DNA from: Candidatus Rokubacteria bacterium 13_1_40CM_68_15
Lineage (GTDB): Bacteria > Methylomirabilota > Methylomirabilia > Rokubacteriales > CSP1-6
Length of the DNA: 51,511 bases
NCBI GenBank assembly: GCA_001917585.1
Contig: MNEG01000038.1
Span: 1-51,511 of the forward strand
Reading direction: 5' to 3'
The notes beneath the pieces are model-generated. The model searched no databases and was not told where the DNA came from. It saw only the letters and a program-made list of their open reading frames with translations. Every line of letters starts with the position of its first letter. Within the stretch, counting starts at the first letter, position 1. The translations under genes were made by a program, and so were the position numbers. Below are positions 1 to 8,180 of this stretch, in pieces.

Positions 1-1
1 C

Positions 2-1504
2 TATCCGTTCTTTGGCGGCCGGGTCCGCGCCTTCATGCCGCCCCAGGGCCTGCTCGTCGTCGTCAGCTATCTTCCCGAGTCGTGGGCGGTGCGCTTCATC
101 GACGAGAATGCCCGGGCCGCCACCGACGACGATTTCCTGTGGGCCGACGCGGTGCTGGTGTCCGGGATGCACGTGCAGCGCGCCTTCATCAACGACATCA
201 TCGTGCGCGCGCATCGTCACGGGCGCGCCGTGGTCCTCGGAGGTCCCTCCGTCTCGAGCTGCCCGGAGTACTATCCCGAGGCCGACCTCCTGCATCTCGG
301 CGAGCTGGGCGATGCCACCGACCGCATCATCGAATACCTCGACACCCATAGCGGGCGGCCACGCCACCAGCTCCGCTTCGAGACGGTCACGCGCCTGCCG
401 CTGGCCGACTTCCCGGCGCCGGCCTATCACCTGACGCCGCTCCGCCAGTACTTTCTCGCCAACATCCAGTTCTCGAGCGGCTGCCCGTACTCGTGCGAGT
501 TCTGTGACATCCCGGCGCTCTACGGCCGCAACCCGCGGCTGAAGACGCCTCACCAGGTGTTGGCCGAGCTCGACGAGATCGTCGCCGGCGGGGCGACCAG
601 CGTCTACTTCGTCGACGACAACTTCATCGGCAACCAGAAGGCGACGCTCGAGCTCTTGCCCCATCTGATCGAATGGCAACGGTCGCACCGGTATCCACTG
701 CGGTTCGCCTGCGAGGCCACGCTCAACATCGCCAAGAACGAGCGGGTGCTGGCGCTCATGCGCGAAGCGGGGTTCATCACCATCTTCTGCGGCATCGAGA
801 CGCCGGAGCCCCAGGCGCTGCGCTTCATGTCGAAGGATCAGAACCTCCGCATGCCGGTGCTGGAGGCCGTCCGCACCCTCAACCGTTACGGCTTCGAGGT
901 CGTCTCCGGCATCATCATCGGCCTCGACACCGACACGCCCGACACCGCCGACCGTATCATCGACTTCGTGCTGGCCTCCCAGATCCCGATCCTCACCATC
1001 AACATCCTCTATGCGTTGCCCCGCACGCCGCTGTGGCGCCGGCTGGAGGCCGAGGGGCGCCTGCTGCCCGACGAGGGACGGGAGTCCAACATCGCGTTCC
1101 GCATGCCGTACGCGAGCGTTCTCGACATGTGGCTGCGCTGCATCCGCACGGCCTACGCCCCGGCAGCCGTGTACGAGCGCTACATCTACAACGTCGAGCA
1201 CACCTTTCCCAACCGGCTTCCGTTTCCGTCGAATCGCCAGCGCGCGTCGTGGAGGAACGTCGTGATGGGGTTCGCGATGCTCGGCCGGCTGTTCTGGCGC
1301 GTCGGGATCCGCGGCAGCTACCGGCGCACGTTCTGGAGGACGGCGCTGCCCCTGCTACGGGCGGGCAAGATCGAGGCCCTGATCAACGTCGCCCTGGTGA
1401 GTCACCACCTCATCGAGTTCACCCGGCAGTGCGAGCGGGGCGTGCGCGAGTCGTCGTTCTACGCGCCGGAAGCGCCGGCGCCGCCTGCCGCCATCGCTGG
1501 CTGA
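2..1504 (+). CDS. B12-binding radical SAM protein, DUF4070/HpnP-like (5' truncated)
   Basis: The reading frame is already open at the window edge, so the true start lies upstream; the first internal ATG at 35 falls inside the PPQGLL segment, which in this family follows an N-terminal strand of the cobalamin-binding fold. The visible part has a B12-binding-like alpha/beta region with a GGPSVSS loop, then the radical SAM cluster motif CPYSCEFC (C-x3-C-x2-C, about nt 482-505), a VYFVDDNFIGN strand, and a long C-terminal region resembling DUF4070. Relatives use cobalamin and SAM for methyl transfer or other radical chemistry; hopanoid C2-methylase HpnP belongs to this architecture. The substrate here cannot be told. 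A minus-strand small ORF converges on its 3' end, 3 nt away. Confidence 0.85.
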   Translation, partial: YPFFGGRVRAFMPPQGLLVVVSYLPESWAVRFIDENARAATDDDFLWADAVLVSGMHVQRAFINDIIVRAHRHGRAVVLGGPSVSSCPEYYPEADLLHLGELGDATDRIIEYLDTHSGRPRHQLRFETVTRLPLADFPAPAYHLTPLRQYFLANIQFSSGCPYSCEFCDIPALYGRNPRLKTPHQVLAELDEIVAGGATSVYFVDDNFIGNQKATLELLPHLIEWQRSHRYPLRFACEATLNIAKNERVLALMREAGFITIFCGIETPEPQALRFMSKDQNLRMPVLEAVRTLNRYGFEVVSGIIIGLDTDTPDTADRIIDFVLASQIPILTINILYALPRTPLWRRLEAEGRLLPDEGRESNIAFRMPYASVLDMWLRCIRTAYAPAAVYERYIYNVEHTFPNRLPFPSNRQRASWRNVVMGFAMLGRLFWRVGIRGSYRRTFWRTALPLLRAGKIEALINVALVSHHLIEFTRQCERGVRESSFYAPEAPAPPAAIAG

Positions 1505-1507
1505 CCG

Positions 1508-1708
1508 TCAGGCGGCTTCGCCGGTGTGCGCCCAGAACTCGTCGTCGCGCTCCGTCTGCGTCAGCCGCGGCGGGATTTTTCCCCGATGGAAGAAGTCACA
1601 CATGATGCGATTGGCCACTGCCCAGTCGTCGCCGTACACGCAGTGATGATGCGGGCAGAGCGCGGCGTCGCCGGTCAGTTGCAGTCCGCATGAAGCACAC
1701 AAACTCAT
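1508..1708 (-). CDS. Small Cys/His-rich zinc-ribbon-like protein, 66 aa
   Basis: The predicted protein starts MSLCASCGLQ and has one CxxC pair near the N-terminus (residues 4 and 7), then a CPHHHC cluster at about 18-23, which together could bind one zinc ion. The rest is polar and charged, with no membrane segment. I chose the ATG at 1708 because the frame upstream of it reads as Arg/Ser-rich non-coding shadow. Short proteins of this kind are often annotated as hypothetical in soil bacterial genomes. No enzymatic function can be assigned; metal binding is inferred from Cys/His spacing alone. Confidence 0.6.
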   Translation of the reverse strand: MSLCASCGLQLTGDAALCPHHHCVYGDDWAVANRIMCDFFHRGKIPPRLTQTERDDEFWAHTGEAA

Positions 1709-1838
1709 ACCACTCGGAATAGCGAATGGCGTGCCAACCGCGGCATTGGGCAGCTTTCTTCTTCTCAGGGAGCGCGCGATAGCGTACGATGCGGACGCTC
1801 GACGACTCGCCACACTTTCTGCGGAGGGCGAACCGCGC

Positions 1839-2027
1839 ATGCGCATGACCGCCTGGGTCGCATTTTTTCTCGTGTCCAACGTCCTCGGCGTCGCCGCGTT
1901 TCGCGCGGCCATGACGCTGCCGCTCGACGAAGCCTTCCTGCCCGGCCTCCTCACCGTTCCTCTCGTGGGGCTCACCGCCTTCGGCGTGACTCGCGTCGTC
2001 GACGCCTGGCAACAACGGGACGAGTAA
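1839..2027 (+). CDS. Small hydrophobic membrane protein, 62 aa
   Basis: Starting at the ATG at 1839, preceded by a GGAGG-like site at about 1823-1827, the product begins MRMTAWVAFFLV and contains two hydrophobic stretches (about residues 5-24 and 33-52), the second ending in a short polar tail VVDAWQQRDE. It looks like a two-helix membrane protein with no recognisable domain. An upstream in-frame ATG at 1731 would add an Arg-rich N-terminus before the first helix and is less likely. Function unknown. Confidence 0.5.
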   Translation: MRMTAWVAFFLVSNVLGVAAFRAAMTLPLDEAFLPGLLTVPLVGLTAFGVTRVVDAWQQRDE

Positions 2028-2110
2028 GTTTTACATCGGCGCTCTTTTGGCACCGGGTGTGCACCACACTCCCGCAGAGTGGTTGTTCACTGCCCTGAAA
2101 GGAGCGCGCG

Positions 2111-2365
2111 ATGGACATCCTGTTGTGGATCGTGTTCGGCCTCGTCGTCGGTATCGTAGCCAAACTCATCATGCCGGGGGCGGATCCGGGCGGCATCATC
2201 ATGACCATCATCCTCGGGGTCGTCGGTGCGCTGCTCGGGGGATGGATCGGGCGGGTGATGGGCCTCTATCGCGAAGGTGAGGCGGCCGGCTTCATCATGG
2301 CCGTCATCGGCGCCGTGATCGTGCTCGCCATCTACCGCCTGGTCGTGTCCCGGCGGGCCCTATAA
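2111..2365 (+). CDS. GlsB/YeaQ/YmgE family stress-response membrane protein
   Basis: This 84-aa protein is almost entirely three glycine-rich hydrophobic helices (about residues 4-22, 28-50 and 58-78), matching the transglycosylase-associated or GlsB/YeaQ family in length and pattern, including the LVVGIVAKLIMPG segment and the GGIIMTIILGVVGALLGGW stretch. The family sits in the inner membrane and is induced by general stress; its molecular role is not settled. A clear ribosome binding site (AAAGGAG) lies about 8 nt before the ATG at 2111. A strong hairpin follows immediately. Confidence 0.88.
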   Translation: MDILLWIVFGLVVGIVAKLIMPGADPGGIIMTIILGVVGALLGGWIGRVMGLYREGEAAGFIMAVIGAVIVLAIYRLVVSRRAL

Positions 2366-2373
2366 GTACTCGA

Positions 2374-2398
2374 AGGCGGGGAGCCCGGCTCCCCGCCT
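2374..2398. terminator. Bidirectional hairpin terminator
   Basis: A perfect 11-bp inverted repeat (AGGCGGGGAGC with GCTCCCCGCCT, loop CCG) fills the gap between the converging GlsB-type gene and the phospholipase D-type gene. It ends 1 nt from the latter's stop codon, so it can serve both strands. There is no clear T-run, as is common in GC-rich genomes. Confidence 0.75.
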
Positions 2399-2399
2399 C

Positions 2400-3662
2400 T
2401 TAGAGCAGATCGCGGATCGGCGTCGCCAGCAGCTCCATGAATCGATCGATCAATCCGCGGGCGCGCCAGTGGCGGTAGTCGACCTGGCGTGAGTAGCTGA
2501 GATCCTCCTTGATGATGGCCTCGAGCTGCTGGGCCGTCGGCGCGTCGTACACGACGAGGTTCAGCTCGTCGTTGAGCGCGAATGAGCGGTTGTCGAGGTT
2601 CGTGCTCCCGACGGTGGCCCACACGCCGTCGATCACCATCATCTTGGCGTGCAGCAGGGCGGGCATGTATTCGTAGATCTGCACTCCGCCACGGAGCATC
2701 CGACCCCATTTTCCGCGGCTGGCCTGGCGAACCAGGTTGTGATCGATAGCGCCGGGCGTCAGGACCACGACCTTGACGCCTCGCCTGACGGCGTTCAGCA
2801 GGGCCTCCCCCATCCGGTCATCGAGCACCAGGTACGGGTTCGTGATGTAGATCGAGCGCCGCGCTGACGACATGGCGAGGAGGAACGCCGTGTACATGGC
2901 GGCGCTGCCACCCGCGGGCGAGCTCCGCACGATCTGTGCGTGGACCGTGCCCGCGACCGCGAGCGGCCGCGGGAAATACGCGTCGCCACCCAGGACGATA
3001 CCCGTGGCTTCGAGCCAGTTGTCGGCGAACGCACCCTGGAGATATTCCACAATCGGCCCTTGCAGGCGCACGTCGGTGTCCCGCCAGTGATCCTCGACCC
3101 GGCCGTTGCCCATCCACTTGCGGCTCACGCCCGAGCCGCCGGTCCAGCCGATGCGACCGTCGACGACCAGGATGCGTCGATGGTTCCGATTGTTGGCGCG
3201 GTGCCAGGCTAGCGGGCCGAGCGGCCGGAAGAACTCCACGTGGCAGCCTGCCCGCCGCATCATGTCCACGTAGTCGCCGGGAATGCCGAGCGCGCCGAAC
3301 GCGTCGAGAAGCACGTTGACGCCGACGCCGGCCAGGCAGCGCTCACTCAGCGCGGCCGCGATGTCGCGGGAGACCGGGCCGTCTTCGTAGAAATACTGCG
3401 CATAGGTGATGGTCTTGCGCGCGCTCTGGATCGCATCGAGGACGGCCGGGAAGATTTCCTCACCGTTGAGCAGGAACTCCACACGGTTGCCGGCGAGGAT
3501 GGGTGCCGTCGTGTAGGCCTCGATCGTCGGGAAGAACGAGGGTTCGCCCAGCCGCAAGTCGGGCAACAAGAGGTGAGGGGGCACGCGGACGCAGCCGGCC
3601 AGCAGGACGAACGCAAGACCGACGAGCAACGCCCACCGTGGACAAACTCTTTCCGTGTTCAT
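2400..3662 (-). CDS. Phospholipase D / cardiolipin synthase-like lipoprotein
   Basis: The 420-aa product has two PLD phosphodiesterase motifs, HRRILVVD at residues 161-168 and HAKMMVID at 338-345, each followed by a GG/GS-N segment, as in cardiolipin synthases and related phosphatidyl transferases. I start it at the ATG at 3662 because this gives a signal peptide ending in the lipobox LLAGC (Cys24); a longer frame to 3770 would bury that signal and overlap the divergent protease gene. In the first HxK motif the lysine is replaced by arginine, while the second is canonical. Typical bacterial cardiolipin synthases are anchored by two N-terminal helices, so a lipoprotein form suggests an exported or outer-membrane enzyme. 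Substrate unknown. Confidence 0.82.
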   Translation of the reverse strand: MNTERVCPRWALLVGLAFVLLAGCVRVPPHLLLPDLRLGEPSFFPTIEAYTTAPILAGNRVEFLLNGEEIFPAVLDAIQSARKTITYAQYFYEDGPVSRDIAAALSERCLAGVGVNVLLDAFGALGIPGDYVDMMRRAGCHVEFFRPLGPLAWHRANNRNHRRILVVDGRIGWTGGSGVSRKWMGNGRVEDHWRDTDVRLQGPIVEYLQGAFADNWLEATGIVLGGDAYFPRPLAVAGTVHAQIVRSSPAGGSAAMYTAFLLAMSSARRSIYITNPYLVLDDRMGEALLNAVRRGVKVVVLTPGAIDHNLVRQASRGKWGRMLRGGVQIYEYMPALLHAKMMVIDGVWATVGSTNLDNRSFALNDELNLVVYDAPTAQQLEAIIKEDLSYSRQVDYRHWRARGLIDRFMELLATPIRDLL

Positions 3663-3741
3663 CAGCACGCTCCCGGAACCTGCGTTCCGGACCGGGCTCG
3701 ACGGCCGTCGTGGCAGGTGGATTGCTGCACTTCCAGCATAC

Positions 3742-4686
3742 ATGATCGCGTTGGGGCGCGCCTTCGGCATCCCGGTTCGGGTCGATCGCAGCTGGTTCGT
3801 CGTCTTCGCGCTGGTGGCGTCGACCCTGGCCTTCGTCTATTTTCCGCGCGCGTTGCCGACGGCGCCGGCCGTCGCGCACTGGGCCTGGGGCGTGGGCGCG
3901 GCCGTGCTGTTGTTCGCCTCGCTCCTCGCCCACGAGCTGGCGCACGCGCTCGTGGCCGAGCGCTCCGGCATCCGCGTGGAGTCGATCACGTTGTACCTGC
4001 TCGGTGGCGTGTCGCAGATGGTGGAAGAGCCACCGACGCCGCGTGCCGAGCTGCTGATCGCCGCCGCCGGGCCGTTGACGAGCGTCGGCCTGGCCGGTCT
4101 GGCCTTCGGAGGTCGCGCGATCGCGGGCGGCCCCGACTGGGCGCGCGTACTGTTCGGCTACGTCGGCGCCGCCAATCTCGTCATCGCGATCTTCAACTTG
4201 CTCCCGGGCTATCCGCTCGACGGCGGCCGCATCCTGCGCGCGCTTCTCTGGGCATGGCGCGGCAGCCTCGGCTGGGCGACGCGGGTCGCGAGCGCGGTCG
4301 GGCGGATCTGTGGGCTGACGCTCGCGGGGTTCGGCGTGGCGAACGCGGTCGTGGGCGGCGAGCTCATCGGCGGCCTGTGGCTCATCATGGTCGGAATCTT
4401 CGTCTATCAATCGGCGCACGCCGCCGGCAGGCTCGGCGAGATCCGCGAGCGCCTGGCCCTGCTCGAGGTCGAGCAGATCATGAGCGCGCCGCCAACGGCC
4501 GCCGCCACCGTGGATGCTCAGAGCGTCGGTCCTCACGACTCGGCGTGGCTGGCCTTCCGACGGCTGGCCGGGACGGGTGCAGGCGTCGTGCGTGTCGTCG
4601 AGGACGGGCGCGTGGTCGGCGCCGTGGATCGTGAGCACTTGAAGAAATCCCTGGCAAGTCGGGACGGCGAAGAACACGTGGCGTGA
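3742..4686 (+). CDS. Site-2 protease (M50 family) with C-terminal CBS-like region
   Basis: The 314-aa protein has the N-terminal FGIPVRVDRSWF segment typical of Rv2869-like or SpoIVFB-like site-2 proteases, the zinc motif HELAH (His64, Glu65, His68) in a membrane helix, and the second ligand motif LDGGR near residue 160. About five or six hydrophobic segments precede a soluble tail with the pattern VEQIMSAPP...VVRVVEDGRVVGAVD, which looks like a single, partly degenerate CBS repeat pair. Such enzymes cut membrane-bound regulators such as anti-sigma factors. The ATG at 3742 is chosen because it opens directly on the conserved start; it lies 79 bp from the divergent lipoprotein gene, leaving room for both promoters. 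The target protein is not evident. Confidence 0.88.
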   Translation: MIALGRAFGIPVRVDRSWFVVFALVASTLAFVYFPRALPTAPAVAHWAWGVGAAVLLFASLLAHELAHALVAERSGIRVESITLYLLGGVSQMVEEPPTPRAELLIAAAGPLTSVGLAGLAFGGRAIAGGPDWARVLFGYVGAANLVIAIFNLLPGYPLDGGRILRALLWAWRGSLGWATRVASAVGRICGLTLAGFGVANAVVGGELIGGLWLIMVGIFVYQSAHAAGRLGEIRERLALLEVEQIMSAPPTAAATVDAQSVGPHDSAWLAFRRLAGTGAGVVRVVEDGRVVGAVDREHLKKSLASRDGEEHVA

Positions 4687-4704
4687 GATTCGCCGCATGA
4701 GATT

Positions 4705-4789
4705 TACCGCCGCGCGAAGCGACCCGTAGTGTCGGGCGCAACGCGATGGGGTGGGTTTGGGAGGGGGCGCGCCTCGTGCCCCCTCCCAA
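4705..4789. repeat. Dispersed GC-rich hairpin repeat, copy 1
   Basis: This stretch between two converging genes carries a 12-bp perfect inverted repeat (TTGGGAGGGGGC at 4757-4768 with GCCCCCTCCCAA at 4778-4789). The flank at about 4711-4756 matches, in reverse complement, the sequence that follows the same hairpin at 26661-26816: GCCCCCTCCCAAACCCACCC, then a GCGTTGCG block and a CGGGTCGCT block. The remainder of the 184-nt gap (4687-4870) shows no gene. Confidence 0.8.
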
Positions 4790-4870
4790 TTTCATGATCA
4801 TAGGCGGCCGCACTTTCTTCGCGCGTGACCGGGCGCCATCACGCGCGGCGGTTTCATCGCACGCGTCGGA

Positions 4871-7051
4871 TCACCGCCTGACGATCAGCTCGACGTCGCC
4901 GCGGCGTGAGATCAGCTCGACTGAAGCGCCGTCGCGACCGCGGCTGATGGCCACGTCGAGCGTGGAGCGTCCCACCCGCAGATCGTGAATCTCCACGAAG
5001 CGCAGCCACGGCGGCAGGACCGGGCTCTGAAACGTGATGCGCCCGTGGACGGCATCGGCCTCGACGCCGATGAGCGCGGTGAGGAGCTGCAGCGTGCTCC
5101 CGGCCGCCCACGCCTGGGGCGCACACGCGACCGGATAGGCCACGGGTCCGTGATCGGGATGGCGCGCGAAGCCGCAGAACAGCTCGGGCACGCGCGCGTG
5201 CTCGAACCAGTGGGACGCGTCGAACAGCGCGCTGGTGACGGTGATCGCGTGCTCGAGCAGGCGATAGCGGCGGAAGCCTGCGGCGGCGACGGCGTTGTCG
5301 TGCGGCCACACCGAGCCGTTGTGGTAGCTCATCGGATTGTAGCGACGCTCGCGCGCCGACAGCGTGCGGATCCCCCAGCCCGAGAACATGTCGTCGGCCA
5401 GCAAACGCTTGGCGACGAGGGCGGCGCGCCGTTCGTCGACGATGCCGGTCCACAGGCAGTGCCCCGGGTTGGAGCCGATCACCTCACACGGCCGCCCGTC
5501 GGCGTCGATCGCAAGCGCGTAACTCTGTTCGTGCTCCATCCAGAAGTCGCGCTCGAAGTCGGCCCGCAGCGCTTCCGCGTCGGCGGCGGCGCGGGCGGCC
5601 ATGGCCTCGTCGCCGAGGAGCCCAGCCAGGTCGGCGGCGGCGCGATACGCCGCGTAGGCGTACCCCTGCACCTCACAGAGCGCGATGGGCGCGGGCGCCA
5701 GCGTGCCGTCGGCGTGCATCACGGCGTCCTCGGAATCTTTCCAGCCCTGGTTGCCCAGGCCGAGGTGCGAGCGGCGCGTGTAGGTCAGATAGCGGTGGGA
5801 CCGGCCCGGCGCCCCCATCCAGGCAAGGGCCGCCTGTACCGCCGGCCACAGCTCGCGCGCGAGGGCGACGTCGCCCGTCCAGCGCACGTACTCGCCGAGG
5901 AGCATCACGAAGAGCGGCGTCGCGTCGACGCTGCCGTAGTAAGGAATGAACGGGATCTCGCGACAGTTCGCCATCTCGCCACGACGGTACTCGTGCAGGA
6001 TCTTGCCCGGAGCGGCGTCGAGGAACGCGTCGTCGACGCGGCTCTGCCAGCGCGCGAGGAACCGCAGGGTGCCCGCCGCCACCTCGGTGTCGTAGGGGAG
6101 GAGCTGGTAGGCGGTGATGAGGCTGTCGCGCCCGAACGGGGCCACGTACCACGGGACTCCGGCGTACGGCAGGCGCCCCTGGGGCGTCTCCGTGAGCAAC
6201 ATGTTGAGATCGACGAGCGAGCGCGCGACGAGCGCGTTGAAGCTCTCGTGGTCGCTCACCACGCGGGCGGCCCGGGTGGCGAGCCGAGCGCTGCCCGCAC
6301 GGAGTCGCGTCACGACCTCGCCCAGGCGCGGCGCCGGCATCGTCGTCTCGGCGTCGGCGCTCTCGGCCGTCGCGGTGACGTCGAAGCGGAACGTCTCGCC
6401 CGGTCCGAGGGCCAGCCGGTAGACGGCGCGGCTGGAGGCGATGAGCGCGGGCGGCGGGTCGAAGGTCAGCGTGGTCACGCGCTCGATACCGTCCCGGCCG
6501 AGATAACGGAGCCGGACGCGGCCGCTCTCGCGCTCTTCGGCGAGGAGCTGACCGCGCTCGGCCCGCTGCGTGCCGCGCACCTCGAAGACGTCGCGAAAGT
6601 CGGCGGTGAACATCACCTCGACCAACACCTCCCAGGGCGCGACGTGAAAGTTCGTGACGGTGATCGACTCCAGCAGGTGCGGATCGTAGAGGGTGAGTCG
6701 CCGGTCGAGGTAGATGGTGTTGCGTGGGACGATCACGCCGCCGCCGCTCGCGGCCGGAGCGTGCACGTCGGCATTCGTCAGCGTTACTAGAATTTGATCG
6801 TTGTCGGGCGCGGTGTCGGCGCCGAGCAGGAGCGGGGACTCGCCGTTGAGGCGCACTTCCAGCCAGCGCAGATGACGCGTGCCGGCGCGGTAGAAGCCGA
6901 GCTCGCCTTCGAAGTGAGCCGGGAAATCGCCCCGACGATCGGCGACGAGGAACGCCTCGCCGTGCTTGAGCACCAGCTTGGGAACGGCCGCCGCCTGCGG
7001 CGAGGCCTGGATGTGAAAATCCGCGGCGGGGATGTGATCGTCCATGTTCAT
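4871..7051 (-). CDS. Amylo-alpha-1,6-glucosidase / glycogen debranching-type glycoside hydrolase
   Basis: The 726-aa protein has the layout of bacterial glycogen debranching-type enzymes: an N-terminal beta-sandwich domain (residues about 20-260) beginning with an LVLKHGEAFLVADRRGDF-like segment, then an (alpha/alpha)6 barrel with the hallmark PWYVAPFGRDSL motif near residue 310 and an aromatic, Asp/Glu-rich catalytic half (YNPMSYHNGSVWPHD near 570). The family hydrolyses alpha-1,6 branch linkages in glycogen or related alpha-glucans in the cytoplasm. The ATG at 7051 is preferred; a GTG at 7057 in frame is an alternative. It is divergent from a glycosyltransferase with only about 32 bp between starts, so the two may share a compact promoter region. 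Exact substrate is uncertain. Confidence 0.85.
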   Translation of the reverse strand: MNMDDHIPAADFHIQASPQAAAVPKLVLKHGEAFLVADRRGDFPAHFEGELGFYRAGTRHLRWLEVRLNGESPLLLGADTAPDNDQILVTLTNADVHAPAASGGGVIVPRNTIYLDRRLTLYDPHLLESITVTNFHVAPWEVLVEVMFTADFRDVFEVRGTQRAERGQLLAEERESGRVRLRYLGRDGIERVTTLTFDPPPALIASSRAVYRLALGPGETFRFDVTATAESADAETTMPAPRLGEVVTRLRAGSARLATRAARVVSDHESFNALVARSLVDLNMLLTETPQGRLPYAGVPWYVAPFGRDSLITAYQLLPYDTEVAAGTLRFLARWQSRVDDAFLDAAPGKILHEYRRGEMANCREIPFIPYYGSVDATPLFVMLLGEYVRWTGDVALARELWPAVQAALAWMGAPGRSHRYLTYTRRSHLGLGNQGWKDSEDAVMHADGTLAPAPIALCEVQGYAYAAYRAAADLAGLLGDEAMAARAAADAEALRADFERDFWMEHEQSYALAIDADGRPCEVIGSNPGHCLWTGIVDERRAALVAKRLLADDMFSGWGIRTLSARERRYNPMSYHNGSVWPHDNAVAAAGFRRYRLLEHAITVTSALFDASHWFEHARVPELFCGFARHPDHGPVAYPVACAPQAWAAGSTLQLLTALIGVEADAVHGRITFQSPVLPPWLRFVEIHDLRVGRSTLDVAISRGRDGASVELISRRGDVELIVRR

Positions 7052-7083
7052 CGGCACCGCAGTTGCATCTCTGGTGCCACGCT

Positions 7084-8127
7084 ATGCGCATCGCTCAGGT
7101 GGCGCCGTTGTATGAGTCGGTACCGCCCCGACTGTACGGTGGCACCGAGCGCGTGGTGTCGTGGCTCACCGACGAGCTGGTTCGGCGTGGTCACGACGTC
7201 ACGCTGTTCGCCAGCGGCGACTCCCACACGCAGGCGCGCCTCGTGTCTCCGTGGCCGCGGGCGTTGCGGCTCGATCCGGCGCAGCCGGATTCGTTCGCGC
7301 TTCACACCCTCGAGCTCGCTCAGACGTTTTCGCGCGCCGACGACTTCGACGTGGTGCATTGCCACGTCGATTATCTCGCGTTCCCTTACGGCCGCCTGGT
7401 GTCCACACCCGTCGTGCACACGCTGCACGGTCGACTCGATCTGCGGCCGCTCATCCACGTCCTCACCGAGCTCCGCGAAGTGCCGCTCGTCTCCATCAGC
7501 GACAGCCAGCGCGAGCCGCTCGACGGCCTCGACCTCAACTGGGTGGCGACCGTGCACCACGGTCTCCCCGTGCGCGACGTCCCCGCCGTCACGACGAGCG
7601 GTCCCGGGCGGTACCTCGTCTTCCTCGGCCGCATGTCGGCCGAGAAGCGGCCCGATCTCGCCATCACCGTGGCCAAGCGCGCGGGGCTGCCGCTCATCAT
7701 GGCCGCCAAGGTCGATCGGCCCGATCGCGAGTACTTCGAGCGCGAGATCCGGCCCCAGCTCGGTCACCCGCTGATCGAGTACATCGGCGAAGTGACCGAC
7801 GCCGAGAAGTGGCACTTGCTCGGGGATGCACTGGCCTTGCTGTTTCCCATCGACTGGCCCGAGCCGTTCGGCCTGGCGATGATCGAGGCGCTCGCCTGTG
7901 GCACACCGGTGGTCGCGCGTCCGTGCGGCGCCGTCCCCGAGATCGTGCGTGACGGGGAGGTCGGATTTCTCGCGGACACCGTCGACGAGCTGGTGGCCGC
8001 CGTCAAGCGCGTGGACGTGATCGATCGCGCGCGCTGCCGGCAGTGGGCCGAGGAGCAGTTCTCGGTCGGCGTCATGGCCGATCGTTACGAGTCGGTCTAC
8101 CGGCGACTTCAGCAGCGAGCGCCGTAA
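7084..8127 (+). CDS. Glycosyltransferase family 4
   Basis: A 347-aa GT-B glycosyltransferase. It opens with MRIAQVAPLYESVPP and a YGGTERVVSWL loop, the acceptor-side Rossmann fold typical of GT4, and has the donor-side motif at about residue 260: PEPFGLAMIEALACGTPVV, containing the E-x7-E pair that contacts the nucleotide sugar. A YLVFLGRMSAEKRPD strand marks the start of the second domain. GT4 enzymes retain anomeric configuration and use UDP-, GDP- or ADP-sugars. The divergent debranching enzyme suggests a role in alpha-glucan or storage polysaccharide metabolism, but an envelope glycan is equally possible. A hairpin terminator follows. Confidence 0.87.
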   Translation: MRIAQVAPLYESVPPRLYGGTERVVSWLTDELVRRGHDVTLFASGDSHTQARLVSPWPRALRLDPAQPDSFALHTLELAQTFSRADDFDVVHCHVDYLAFPYGRLVSTPVVHTLHGRLDLRPLIHVLTELREVPLVSISDSQREPLDGLDLNWVATVHHGLPVRDVPAVTTSGPGRYLVFLGRMSAEKRPDLAITVAKRAGLPLIMAAKVDRPDREYFEREIRPQLGHPLIEYIGEVTDAEKWHLLGDALALLFPIDWPEPFGLAMIEALACGTPVVARPCGAVPEIVRDGEVGFLADTVDELVAAVKRVDVIDRARCRQWAEEQFSVGVMADRYESVYRRLQQRAP

Positions 8128-8133
8128 AGAGCA

Positions 8134-8160
8134 AAGGCCGGGACGTGGGCTCCCGGCCTT
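8134..8160. terminator. Hairpin terminator between converging genes
   Basis: A perfect 10-bp inverted repeat (AAGGCCGGGA with TCCCGGCCTT, 7-nt loop) followed by a pyrimidine-rich CCTCTTC run. It lies 7 nt after the glycosyltransferase stop and 20 nt from the stop of the minus-strand peptidoglycan-binding gene, so it may act on both. Confidence 0.78.
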
Positions 8161-8180
8161 CCTCTTCGGTTTCGGATGGA

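Noticed and set aside
3663-3770. Longer N-terminus for the phospholipase D-type protein
   Set aside because: It would place the lipoprotein signal internally and overlap the start of the divergent protease gene.
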